Assembly (NCBI GenBank): GCA_021201235.1
Contig: JAJQFI010000008.1
Location: 186,001-250,000 of the forward strand
Length of the DNA: 64,000 bases
Source: Oscillospiraceae bacterium
GTDB lineage: Bacteria > Bacillota > Clostridia > Oscillospirales > Ruminococcaceae
Direction: 5' to 3'
The position numbers and the translations under genes were made by a program. Below, piece by piece: positions 28,981-36,931 of this stretch; positions within the stretch are counted from its first letter, which is position 1, and each line of letters begins with the position of its first letter. The notes beneath the pieces are model-generated. The model saw only the letters and a program-made list of their open reading frames with translations, ran no database searches and was not told the DNA's origin.

Positions 28981-29308
28981 ATTTGCACTGTGAGATGAGC
29001 TCCGCGATTGTCAGAAGGTTGTCCTTTTCCGTATCGTCAAGTTGCCTCACAGCATCTATCAACTGCCGTTCTTGTTCACTGAGTTGCTCCCGTGGGAGCG
29101 GTCTTTTCACATTTGTCAGTCCTGCCAAATAGTCGAGGCTCACGTTGTAGTATTTCGCAAGCATGATAGCCCGCTCAAACGGAATTTCCGCATAGCCGAG
29201 CTCATATTTGCCGTAGTGTTGCGCCGAGGTGCCGAGGTAGTCGGCGAGCTCCTGCTGGGTCTTGTCGGAATCTTCACGCAAATCCCGAATCCTCGAATAT
29301 TTAGCCAT
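28979..29308 (-). CDS. XRE-family transcriptional regulator
   Basis: 109 residues. A Cro/CI helix-turn-helix at about 5-60 (IRDLREDSDKTQQELADYLGTSAQHYGKYELG), then LAKYYNVSLDYLAGLT, and a short C-terminal tail rich in Gln/Asp. Preceded by GAGGTGA. It is divergent from the orphan RNA promoter at 29353-29381, and a 16-base perfect palindrome just downstream of that promoter is a candidate binding site. Target genes otherwise unknown. Confidence 0.88.
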   Translation of the reverse strand: MAKYSRIRDLREDSDKTQQELADYLGTSAQHYGKYELGYAEIPFERAIMLAKYYNVSLDYLAGLTNVKRPLPREQLSEQERQLIDAVRQLDDTEKDNLLTIAELISQCK

Positions 29309-29352
29309 TTTGAATCACCTCGCAAACATTGTATCAAATTTGGCTGAAGGTA

Positions 29353-29381
29353 TTGACTTTACAGCCTGATTAGGTTATAAT
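29353..29381 (+). promoter_or_regulatory. promoter with no downstream coding sequence (candidate sRNA promoter)
   Basis: TTGACT (29353-29358), 17-base spacer, TATAAT (29376-29381), followed by a non-coding stretch that ends in a strong terminator at 29488-29520. Confidence 0.75.
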
Positions 29382-29387
29382 GCGTGT

Positions 29388-29520
29388 GTGAGGTGTCTGA
29401 TCAGACACAAATATCGTAAATAATATTATATCAGATATAGACGCTTTTGAAAAGTAGCCAGACGCGCTGAATTGTGGAAGACAACTGAAAATCCCTCCCA
29501 TGTTTGGGAGGGATTTTTTT
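29388..29520 (+). ncRNA. candidate small RNA of about 130 nt
   Basis: A consensus promoter and a strong rho-independent terminator bracket 130 bases with no supportable open frame. The 5' end contains the perfect palindrome GTGTCTGATCAGACAC (29393-29408); the 3' end is the hairpin AAATCCCTCCCA/TGGGAGGGATTTTTTT. It is too short for a typical 6S RNA and I recognise no family. The terminator could also serve the convergent ridA gene. Confidence 0.5.
29488..29520. terminator. strong terminator between the sRNA candidate and ridA
   Basis: AAATCCCTCCCA-tgtt-TGGGAGGGATTTTTTT; A- and T-runs on both flanks allow use from both strands. Confidence 0.88.
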
Positions 29521-29558
29521 GTTTACATGAGGGTATAGTCGAAGATGAGAAGCAAAAA

Positions 29559-29933
29559 TTATCCTATTTCCGCCACAACCTCAACCTCAACGAGTGCGCC
29601 CTTGGGGAGAGCGGCGACCTCTACACAGCTTCTTGCCGGCTTGCCGGTGAAGTACTTTTCGTAGACGGCGTTGAACTTGCCGAAATCTGCGATGTTGTCA
29701 AGGAAGCAGGTGGTCTTGACGACCTTGTCAAGGCTCGAGCCGGCGGCTTTCAGAACCTCAGAAAGATTCTTGCAGACCTGCTCGGTCTGAGCTTCGATTT
29801 CAGTTCCGACGAGGACACCCGTCTCGGGGTCGAGGGGAATCTGACCCGAAGAATAGACCATGTTTCCCGAAATGATAGCCTGCGAATAAGGTCCAATCGC
29901 CGCAGGCGCTGATTTTGTGAATACTGCGTTCAT
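29559..29933 (-). CDS. ridA: RidA/YjgF-family enamine/imine deaminase
   Basis: Hydrolyses reactive enamine/imine intermediates released by PLP enzymes. 124 residues, standard length. Family motifs visible: [28 protein letters not shown] (residues 8-37), [22 protein letters not shown] (53-75) and [23 protein letters not shown] at the end, including the conserved Arg that contacts substrate carboxylates. Preceded by GAAAGGATAG. Confidence 0.94.
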   Translation of the reverse strand: MNAVFTKSAPAAIGPYSQAIISGNMVYSSGQIPLDPETGVLVGTEIEAQTEQVCKNLSEVLKAAGSSLDKVVKTTCFLDNIADFGKFNAVYEKYFTGKPARSCVEVAALPKGALVEVEVVAEIG

Positions 29934-29968
29934 TGTTACTATCCTTTCTGTATGTGAATTTAAATTAT

Positions 29969-30403
29969 TTATAGCAGAGTTTCCATCCAGAGATGCAAGC
30001 TTCCGTCTTCGAATTTCGGCTCAGAAATTACCTTGAAGCCGCATTTTTCATAGAAGCCCTTGGCGCATTCCTGAGCGTGCACCAAGGCTTTTTCCGTCCC
30101 GAAATGCTCCTTTGAGATTCCGAGGGCTTCGGTGACTATCCTCTTGCCGAGACCGGTTTTTCTGCGTACAGCTATAACCCTGCCGATAAGGGCGGTTTTC
30201 ACGCCTTCGTTATAGAGAATCCTCAGATAAGCCGCAATGCCGTTCTCGTCCTTGAGCCAGACATGAAGGGCATTTCTGTCGTCGCCGTCGACATCTCTGC
30301 AAACCCGTTCCTGCTCCATGATGAAGACATCGGAACGCAAATAGAGAATATCATAGAGCTCGTCTTTCGAGAGTTCATTATAGGTTTTCGTGATGAGTTC
30401 CAT
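29969..30403 (-). CDS. GNAT acetyltransferase, ElaA-like
   Basis: 144 residues from the ATG at 30403 (GGTGAT upstream). The N-terminal [20 protein letters not shown] matches the ElaA subgroup signature. The acetyl-CoA loop is visible as [18 protein letters not shown] near residue 78. The substrate is unknown. It starts 12 bases after the mgtE stop and may share its transcript, although no functional link is obvious. Confidence 0.85.
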   Translation of the reverse strand: MELITKTYNELSKDELYDILYLRSDVFIMEQERVCRDVDGDDRNALHVWLKDENGIAAYLRILYNEGVKTALIGRVIAVRRKTGLGKRIVTEALGISKEHFGTEKALVHAQECAKGFYEKCGFKVISEPKFEDGSLHLWMETLL

Positions 30404-30415
30404 CTTAATCACCGA

Positions 30416-31783
30416 TTATATCTTGAGAATAGCCGTTGCAATCCAGAAGTATACGAGAAGCGATGTTGCGTCGACGATGGTCGTGATGAACGGGCTCGCC
30501 ATTACGGCAGGGTCGATGCCTATAGCCTTCGCAGCGATAGGCAATACGCAACCGATGAGCTTTGCAACAACAATCGCGATAAACAGCGTCAGGCAGATGA
30601 CGAGGTCAACGGTGACCGTCACAGCCGAATTGCCCAAGAGAAGATTGTCAACAAGGAAAAGCTTGAGGAAATTGAATACTGCCAGGACCGCACCGCAGAT
30701 GAGAGCAACTCTCAGCTCTTTCCAGATGACTTTCAGAATGTCGCCAAGTTTTATGTCGCCAAGCGAAAGTCCACGGATGATTGTTGCAGAGGATTGTCCT
30801 CCGGCATTACCGCCGGAGTCCATGAGCATCGGGATATAAGCTGTCAGGACGACGCTTGCCGCCAGCTTTTCCTCGAAGCCGGTGATGATGGCGCTTGTGA
30901 ACGTTGAGGACACAAGCAAAAGAAGAAGCCATGGGATGCGTTTTCTGAACATCTCGAAGACGCTTGTCTTGAAATAGGGCTTGTCTGTCGGGACGATAGC
31001 CGCCATCTTTTCGATATCCTCGGTGCTCTCGTCGGTCAGGACGTCGATAGCGTCGTCGACCGTGACGATTCCGACAATCTTGTGATCGTCGTCTACAACG
31101 GGAATTGCGAGGAGATTGTACTTCGCCAGGTCGTTTGCCACCGTCTCCTTATCGTCTTTCGTGCCGACTGAGATGACGTTCGTGTCCATGATGTCGCCGA
31201 CGACCGTCTCGGGGTCGGCTGTGAGAAGCTCGAGGAGCGAGACAACTCCGAGGAGCACTCTGTCCTCGGTGACATAGCAGGTGTAAATTGTCTCCTTGAC
31301 AACGCCTAATTTTCTGATTTTGACGAACGCTTCATCAACCGTCATATCTTTCGAGAAGTAGATGAACTCGGTCGTCATGATGCTTCCCGCACTGTCGTCG
31401 GGGTACGCCAGAAGCTCGTTAATCTGCCGCCTCGTCGCTTCATCGGTGTTCTTTAAGATTCTGTTGACGACGTTAGCGGGCATTTCTTCGATAATATCGA
31501 CGGTATCATCCAAGAAGAGCTCGTCAACGAGGTCCCTGATTTCCTTGTCGGAAAACGCTAAGATTAGCTGCTCCTGCATATCCGAGTCGAGATATGAGAA
31601 GGTTTCGTAAGCCAGGTCTTTTGGAAGCAGGCGGAAGATGAGCGGAATGTCCTTCTGCTCGGCTTCTTCGAAGATGGATGCGATATCCGCCGGATTCATC
31701 TCAGCCATAACGGTCTTGAGCTCGGCGAACTTGCGCTGCTCCAGGAGCTTGATTACAATGTCGAATACTGTTGTTCTTTCCAT
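30416..31783 (-). CDS. mgtE: magnesium transporter MgtE
   Basis: Mg2+-gated channel for magnesium uptake. 455 residues: MgtE N domain (about 5-125), CBS pair (about 130-255: MTTEFIYFSKDMTVDEAFVKIR, then VVDDDHKIVGIVTVDDAIDVL), the plug helix and a five-helix membrane domain with the selectivity stretch PMLMDSGGNAGGQSSATIIRGL near residue 340. Preceded by GGAGGG eight bases before the ATG and by a 226-base leader. Confidence 0.95.
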   Translation of the reverse strand: MERTTVFDIVIKLLEQRKFAELKTVMAEMNPADIASIFEEAEQKDIPLIFRLLPKDLAYETFSYLDSDMQEQLILAFSDKEIRDLVDELFLDDTVDIIEEMPANVVNRILKNTDEATRRQINELLAYPDDSAGSIMTTEFIYFSKDMTVDEAFVKIRKLGVVKETIYTCYVTEDRVLLGVVSLLELLTADPETVVGDIMDTNVISVGTKDDKETVANDLAKYNLLAIPVVDDDHKIVGIVTVDDAIDVLTDESTEDIEKMAAIVPTDKPYFKTSVFEMFRKRIPWLLLLLVSSTFTSAIITGFEEKLAASVVLTAYIPMLMDSGGNAGGQSSATIIRGLSLGDIKLGDILKVIWKELRVALICGAVLAVFNFLKLFLVDNLLLGNSAVTVTVDLVICLTLFIAIVVAKLIGCVLPIAAKAIGIDPAVMASPFITTIVDATSLLVYFWIATAILKI

Positions 31784-32010
31784 AAAAAATCCCTCCGATT
31801 CGTGATTAATCGAAGGAAAGGCAAATGGAATATAACCCTGAAAGCTTGCGAGCTGATGTGAAGCGTGCTATCAGAGAACATTCGGGAGCTTACAATCGCA
31901 ATACCGTAAGCTCTTTTTCATGCTTTTCCCCCGAGGTATGGGGCTACTACTGCCGGAACCCACGATTTTCACTCCTTGTAATATTCAAAATTTCGGTTTT
32001 ACGCCGATTA
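31784..32010 (-). promoter_or_regulatory. long structured 5' leader of mgtE (candidate riboregulator)
   Basis: Transcription from the consensus promoter at 32045-32017 would give a leader of about 226 bases. It contains a CCCC/GGGG hairpin near 31940, the perfect hairpin GAGCTTAC/GTAAGCTC at about 31914-31887, and a final stem (TCCTTCGATT / AATCGGAGGGA, 31824-31794) that hides the mgtE ribosome site and is followed by T6. This layout suggests control of termination or translation. I could not match it to the M-box consensus from memory. Confidence 0.6.
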
Positions 32011-32016
32011 CCATTA

Positions 32017-32045
32017 ATTATATCTCACTTTGATGGTTATGTCAA
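32017..32045 (-). promoter_or_regulatory. promoter of mgtE
   Basis: TTGACA (32045-32040), 17-base spacer, TATAAT (32022-32017). Confidence 0.8.
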
Positions 32046-32135
32046 TATTACCTACATTAAAAAATTTCAAAGTCTGCCTGATATAATAGATATGAAACGG
32101 GTCATAACAAGTTTTTAGCTACTTTGAAATAGGTA

Positions 32136-32164
32136 TTGCATTTTGCGAAAGGCTCTGTTATAAT
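32136..32164 (+). promoter_or_regulatory. promoter of the GH2 gene
   Basis: TTGCAT (32136-32141), 17-base spacer, TATAAT (32159-32164), 75 bases before the start codon. No catabolite-response element was recognised. Confidence 0.7.
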
Positions 32165-32238
32165 GACCTCACAAAGCCGTTTTGGCGGCACGAAAATTAT
32201 TACTTGCGATTTTTTATGTGATTCGGAGGTACAACTAT

Positions 32239-35200
32239 ATGAAAAGAACTTTGTTCAATGCCGGATGGCAGTTTGCTCTTAAAAGGTCGGACGAAAAGCC
32301 GACCCCTGCCGACTTCAAACCTGTCGACATCCCACACGACTGGCTCATCGCCGACACCCACAATCTCTATGCCGACGGCGACGGCTACTACAAGAAAAAA
32401 TTCACGCTTACCGACACCCAAGGAAAAGTATACATCCTGAGATTCGAGGGCGTCTATATGGACTCGACCGTTTATCTGAACGGCGAGAAGGTCTATGAGT
32501 GGAAGTACGGTTACACCACCTTCGATGTTCCGCTCAATGTGAAAGAGGGCGAGAATGAAATCGAGGTCTTCATAAGACATCGTTCCCCGAATTCCCGTTG
32601 GTATGCGGGCGCAGGCATTTTCAGAAACGTATATCTTACCGAATCGGGAGCTGACAGAATCGTCCCCGACGGCGTATATTTCTGCCCCGAGAAAACCGAG
32701 GATGGCTGGAAGGCTACAATCGACACCGAAGTCACAGGCGACGGCGAAGCGGTTCTCAAGCACACTCTCTCCGATATGGAGGGCAACGCCGTTAAAATCA
32801 CTGAAAGCACTGTAACTCTCGGCTCAGAAACTACTACCGATTCTCAGGAAATCGCACTCGGCGAGGTTCACCTCTGGGACGTTGACGACCCGTATCTCTA
32901 CACCCTCAAAACCGAGCTTATAAAGAACGGCGAGGTTGTCTATGAGGTCTCACAGCGCGTCGGCTTCAAGACGGTCAGGTTCGACCCCGACCACGGCTTC
33001 TTCCTGAACGGAAGACACCTGAAAATCAATGGCGCATGCCTCCACCACGACCAGGGTGCGCTTGGCTCCGCCGTCAATATCGAAACCACCAGACGGCAGA
33101 TTGAGAAAATGCAGAAGATGGGCGTCAACTCGATTCGTACCTCCCACAATCCCCCGAGCGTTGAGCTTATGGACCTGGCGGACGAGATGGGAATCATGAT
33201 CGACTCCGAGTGCTTCGACATGTGGGAATTAAAGAAGACCACCTATGACTATGCACGCTTCTTCCCTGAGTGGCATGAGAAAGACGTCAGGAGCTGGATA
33301 AGACGCGACCGCAACCACGTTTCAATCATCATGTGGAGCATCGGAAACGAAATCTACGACACTCACGCTTCCCACAGAGGAGTTGAGCTCACCGACGAGC
33401 TGACAAGATGCGTACACATTGACGATTACAGACATATGCACCCGGTCACCATCGGCTCGAACTATATGGCTTGGGAGGGCGCTCAGAACTGCGCCGAGCA
33501 TATCGAGACGGTCGGCTATAACTACGCCGAGCGGCTCTATAACGAGCACCACGAAAAGCACCCGAACTGGGTCATCTATGGAAGTGAAACCGCTTCGACA
33601 ATCCAGTCAAGAGGCACATACCACTTCCCGGCTTCAAAGGTCAGCACCACCCACGACGACCACCAGTGCTCCGCTCTTATGAACTGCGCCACCGGTTGGG
33701 GAGCAATATCTCCCGAATACAACATCATTCAGGACAGAAAGCACGAAATTTCCCTCGGTCAGTACATCTGGACGGCTTGGGACTATATCGGCGAGCCGAC
33801 ACCCTACTGGACGAAGAATTCCTACTTCGGACATATCGACACCGCAGGCTTCCCGAAGGATTCCTTCTATGCCTATAAAGCCGAGTGGGCAAAGAACGCC
33901 GAGCCGTTTGTCCACCTCTTCCCCTATTGGGACTTCAACGAGGGACAGCTTATCGACATCTTCATCTATTCGAACTGCCACGAATCAGAGCTCTTCGTCA
34001 ACGGCGTATCGAAGGGCAAGTATACCCACGACCATGTGAACGGCGAATCCCTCAGCGGCAGATGGAAGGTGCCCTATGAGAAGGGCGAAATCAAAGCCGT
34101 CGGCTACGACGAGAACGGCAACGCTGTCTGCGAGCAGATTCGCCACTCATTCGGCGACCCGGCAAGAATCGTTCTGACTCCGAATAAAACCACTCTCAAA
34201 GCCGATTGCAGAGACCTCGTCTTCGTCGAGATCACCATGGCGGACGAGAAGGGCTATCCGGTCGAGAACGCAAGAAACAGAGTCAACATCACCGTCACCG
34301 GCGCCGGAAGACTTGTCGGCATGGACAACGGCGACTCCTTCGACTACGGACAGTATCAGGAGTCGGAAAGAAAGCTCTTCAACGGCAAACTGTTGGCGAT
34401 AATTGCCGCTAAGGACAAGGCGGGCGAAATCACAGTCACCGCCGAGTCTAACGGTCTTCCCATAGCGAAGCTTCTGCTCATCGCAACCCCAACGGCTAAG
34501 AAGGACGGCGCTTCCTGCTATCTTGAGTCGAAGCAGAGCGTCCGCTCGGGCGAAATCCCCGCAAGAAAGATTGATTTGCACGTTTCCACGCAGGAGATTA
34601 CCCCCGAATCGGGCGATTGCGTCGTCACCGCCGAGATTCTCCCGAAGAATTCGACCTATACAGCTTCCGACATCGGCTTCAAGATTATAAACGACGCCGG
34701 AATCAGGACGAATCTTGCCGAGGTTCAGGCAAAGGACGGCAAAATTCTCGTCGTCCCGAACGGCGACGGCGAATACAGGCTCCGTGCCTACTGCAAGAAC
34801 GGCACCGAATACGAAGAGATTATCTCGGAAATCGAGATGAAGAGCTCCGGCTTCGGTCAGGCGGGCTTCGAGCCATACAGTGAATTCGTCCATGCGGCGC
34901 TTCACTCGAAGTGCGGAGTTGAGTATCAGGACGTAGCCGAGGGCGGAATCCTCACAAACGTTGACCGCTCCGAAATCTGGTTCAACAACGTCGACTTCGG
35001 CAAGGCGGGCACCGACAAGGTCACCGTCGGGCTCTATGTCAACGCCTACGAGACCATCAACGTCGAGGTTATCGACAGAGACGGCAAGTCCTATGGCAAG
35101 GTCGCTTCGCTCAAGGAGGCTATCTGGAACCACTATCAGTATGACGAAATAGTGCTCACCGAGAAGCTTACCGGCACAAAGGACATCTGCTTCGTCATCA

Positions 35201-35619
35201 CCTGCCCGAGACAGATCCGCTTCCAGGGCTTCCGGTTCACTAAGTCCTCAAGAATCGGCGAGCTTGTCCCTGCGACGATCACCGACGGCGTTTACGGCGA
35301 CGCGTTCAAAATCAAGGAAGACTGCATTGCCCACATCGGCAACAACGTAACGGTTGAGTTCAACGACTTCGACTTCGGCGAGGGCGATGTGAAGACCGTC
35401 ACCATCACAGGACGTACCTACAACACGAGCGACACCGTCCACATCCGCTTCTTCGACGAGAACGGTCAGAAGGACTCGACAGCCGTCATCTTCTATGGCG
35501 AAGAGGGCTTGGTCACCAAGACCTTCGACATTCCTTCGGTCAAGGGCAAGACCGACGTCAAGCTCATCTATCTCCCCGGTTGCGATTTCGATCTCTACTC
35601 AATCGAGTTCGACAAATAA
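32239..35619 (+). CDS. glycoside hydrolase family 2 (beta-galactosidase-like)
   Basis: 1126 residues from the ATG at 32239 (CGGAGG upstream). Layout: sugar-binding jelly roll (about 1-165), Ig-like domain (170-265), TIM barrel (270-560), then Ig-like and carbohydrate-binding-like modules to the C-terminus. Catalytic acid/base is Glu371 in MWSIGNEIYD and the nucleophile is Glu450 in IYGSETAST. No signal peptide, so it is cytosolic and should act on imported oligosaccharides. Beta-galactosidase or beta-glucuronidase are both possible; specificity cannot be fixed. It stands alone with its own promoter and terminator. Confidence 0.9.
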   Translation: MKRTLFNAGWQFALKRSDEKPTPADFKPVDIPHDWLIADTHNLYADGDGYYKKKFTLTDTQGKVYILRFEGVYMDSTVYLNGEKVYEWKYGYTTFDVPLNVKEGENEIEVFIRHRSPNSRWYAGAGIFRNVYLTESGADRIVPDGVYFCPEKTEDGWKATIDTEVTGDGEAVLKHTLSDMEGNAVKITESTVTLGSETTTDSQEIALGEVHLWDVDDPYLYTLKTELIKNGEVVYEVSQRVGFKTVRFDPDHGFFLNGRHLKINGACLHHDQGALGSAVNIETTRRQIEKMQKMGVNSIRTSHNPPSVELMDLADEMGIMIDSECFDMWELKKTTYDYARFFPEWHEKDVRSWIRRDRNHVSIIMWSIGNEIYDTHASHRGVELTDELTRCVHIDDYRHMHPVTIGSNYMAWEGAQNCAEHIETVGYNYAERLYNEHHEKHPNWVIYGSETASTIQSRGTYHFPASKVSTTHDDHQCSALMNCATGWGAISPEYNIIQDRKHEISLGQYIWTAWDYIGEPTPYWTKNSYFGHIDTAGFPKDSFYAYKAEWAKNAEPFVHLFPYWDFNEGQLIDIFIYSNCHESELFVNGVSKGKYTHDHVNGESLSGRWKVPYEKGEIKAVGYDENGNAVCEQIRHSFGDPARIVLTPNKTTLKADCRDLVFVEITMADEKGYPVENARNRVNITVTGAGRLVGMDNGDSFDYGQYQESERKLFNGKLLAIIAAKDKAGEITVTAESNGLPIAKLLLIATPTAKKDGASCYLESKQSVRSGEIPARKIDLHVSTQEITPESGDCVVTAEILPKNSTYTASDIGFKIINDAGIRTNLAEVQAKDGKILVVPNGDGEYRLRAYCKNGTEYEEIISEIEMKSSGFGQAGFEPYSEFVHAALHSKCGVEYQDVAEGGILTNVDRSEIWFNNVDFGKAGTDKVTVGLYVNAYETINVEVIDRDGKSYGKVASLKEAIWNHYQYDEIVLTEKLTGTKDICFVITCPRQIRFQGFRFTKSSRIGELVPATITDGVYGDAFKIKEDCIAHIGNNVTVEFNDFDFGEGDVKTVTITGRTYNTSDTVHIRFFDENGQKDSTAVIFYGEEGLVTKTFDIPSVKGKTDVKLIYLPGCDFDLYSIEFDK

Positions 35620-35626
35620 AAAAATA

Positions 35627-35657
35627 AAGCCGCAAGAGTTCGCTCCTGCGGCTTTTG
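35627..35657. terminator. terminator between GH2 and thrB (convergent)
   Basis: AAGCCGCAAGAG-ttcg-CTCCTGCGGCTTTT stem-loop, usable from both sides. Confidence 0.88.
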
Positions 35658-35662
35658 TTATG

Positions 35663-36550
35663 TCAGATTAACGCCGTGCCCACGTTGTCGATACTGAGCT
35701 CCTTCACCTGCCAGCTCTCGAGACCGGCATTTTCGAGCGAGAAGCGCATCTTTCCGGCGAAGTAGGTGTTATTTTCGTCGGCAATCGCCATGATTGTGGG
35801 ACCTGCTCCGCTTATGTAGACGCCGTATGCCCCGTGACTGTAGGCGATGTCGAAGACCTCCTCGCAGTGCGGGATGAGCCCCATCCGATAGGGCTGGTGG
35901 AGCTTGTCGTTGACGGCTTCTCTTAGGTTCTCGAACTTCCCCGTCAGAAGTGAAGTCGAGAACAGCGCCGCCCTCGACAGATTATAAACAGCGTCCCTAT
36001 GCGGGATTTCCTTCGGGAGGCATGCACGAGCCTTCTCGGTCTTGAGCTCGAAATCGGGGATGATGGCGTAGAACTTGAGCTTTGTATAGACCTCCTGCTT
36101 GACCCAGTGAACCTGTCTGCCGTCGAAAACGGCGGTGACGATTCCCCCGAGGAATGCCGGAGCGGTGTTGTCCGGGTGTCCCTCAATCTGCGCCGAGAGG
36201 TTGACGAGGTCGTCGGTCGTGAGCGGGTTCCCAAGGAGATGATTCGCCCCGACGAGCCCCGCCACAATACATGCGGACGAAGACCCGAGTCCCCGAGCCA
36301 TCGGGATATTGTTCGTCTGGACAATCTTAAGTCCCTCAAGCTTCCTGCCGCAGACCTCGAACAGGTCACGAGCCGAAATATATATAAGATTACTCTCGTC
36401 CGTCGGGACCTTCACGTCGTCGGTCGAGCTGATTTCCACCCTGTCCGACTCCTCCATCTCGACATAGTTATAATAATCGAGCGCGAGCCCCAAGGCATCG
36501 AACCCCGCACCAAGATTCGCACTCGTGGCGGGTATGCGGATTTTTATCAT
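35663..36550 (-). CDS. thrB: homoserine kinase
   Basis: GHMP kinase that phosphorylates homoserine for threonine synthesis. 295 residues. N-terminal IRIPATSANLGAGFDALGLAL, the ATP-binding GHMP loop PMARGLGSSSACIVAGLVGAN near residue 83, and the C-terminal motif GVYISGAGPTIMAI near 238. It is not next to thrC or hom here, so it is a detached pathway gene. The start codon lies about 40 bases from the antitoxin RNA promoter of the adjacent type I locus. Confidence 0.95.
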   Translation of the reverse strand: MIKIRIPATSANLGAGFDALGLALDYYNYVEMEESDRVEISSTDDVKVPTDESNLIYISARDLFEVCGRKLEGLKIVQTNNIPMARGLGSSSACIVAGLVGANHLLGNPLTTDDLVNLSAQIEGHPDNTAPAFLGGIVTAVFDGRQVHWVKQEVYTKLKFYAIIPDFELKTEKARACLPKEIPHRDAVYNLSRAALFSTSLLTGKFENLREAVNDKLHQPYRMGLIPHCEEVFDIAYSHGAYGVYISGAGPTIMAIADENNTYFAGKMRFSLENAGLESWQVKELSIDNVGTALI

Positions 36551-36590
36551 AGAAAGTACCTCATTGCATAATATCTTTCAAAAAATCCTC

Positions 36591-36619
36591 TTGACAAAGA
36601 GGAAAGAGCGGCGTATAAT
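36591..36619 (+). promoter_or_regulatory. promoter of the antisense (antitoxin) RNA
   Basis: TTGACA (36591-36596), 17-base spacer, TATAAT (36614-36619): a perfect consensus reading toward the toxin gene's 3' end. Confidence 0.8.
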
Positions 36620-36625
36620 AATGAC

Positions 36626-36728
36626 ATGAGGAGACGAAACTGTTGCAGTAGTTTGGGGTTCAACCTCTAAAATTCAAGAACTTGAAGATTGACCGCCAAC
36701 CGCTATACTATGTTGCGGTTATTTCTTT
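36626..36728 (+). ncRNA. candidate type I antitoxin RNA, about 100 nt
   Basis: Bounded by the consensus promoter at 36591-36619 and a terminator hairpin AACCGC/GCGGTT (36698-36720) followed by ATTTCTTT. No credible open frame. It converges on the small toxin gene and overlaps its stop codon by about ten bases, and toxin transcripts reading on would be fully complementary to it. This 3'-overlap layout matches the established TxpA/RatA and Fst/RNAII families. Confidence 0.7.
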
Positions 36729-36805
36729 GCCTGGAAAACTCCGATGACTCCGAAGATAACAACGGCGATCAGATTCAGCAGTGCAATGACTTCCAAAACC
36801 GACAC
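36719..36805 (-). CDS. small hydrophobic type I toxin-like peptide (holin-like), 28 residues
   Basis: Begins with GTG at 36805-36803 behind AGGAGGTGAT, a full-length match to the 16S anti-Shine-Dalgarno. The product is one membrane helix (LEVIALLNLIAVVIFGVIGV) ending in Gln-Ala-Lys-Lys. Length, single helix and basic tail match the putative holin-like toxin families (TxpA/Hol_Tox, Fst). It has its own consensus promoter and faces an antisense RNA. If active it would depolarise the membrane, with translation or stability blocked by the RNA. No close neighbour depends on it, so a stability-type module is likely. Confidence 0.75.
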   Translation of the reverse strand: MSVLEVIALLNLIAVVIFGVIGVFQAKK

Positions 36806-36863
36806 GTTATCACCTCCTAACCGTTAAGATAAGAGGTTTACCGTCTCTCCCCATGTCATAAGC

Positions 36864-36892
36864 ATTATATCACAACCTAAAAATCCTGTCAA
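36864..36892 (-). promoter_or_regulatory. promoter of the toxin mRNA
   Basis: TTGACA (36892-36887), 17-base spacer, TATAAT (36869-36864). The first transcribed bases share ATGACATG-GGAGA with the antisense RNA start, so the two promoter regions are inverted near-copies. Confidence 0.8.
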
Positions 36893-36931
36893 TAAAAACC
36901 GACGAAGCCTCCTTCGCCGGTTTTCTTTATC

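Noticed and set aside
31784-32010. M-box (ykoK) magnesium riboswitch upstream of mgtE
   Set aside because: Expected by context, but the conserved M-box segments I remember were not found; recorded only as an unassigned leader.
34147-35133. 328-residue minus-strand frame opposite the GH2 gene
   Set aside because: Shadow; the GH2 frame has catalytic motifs and continuous domain structure.
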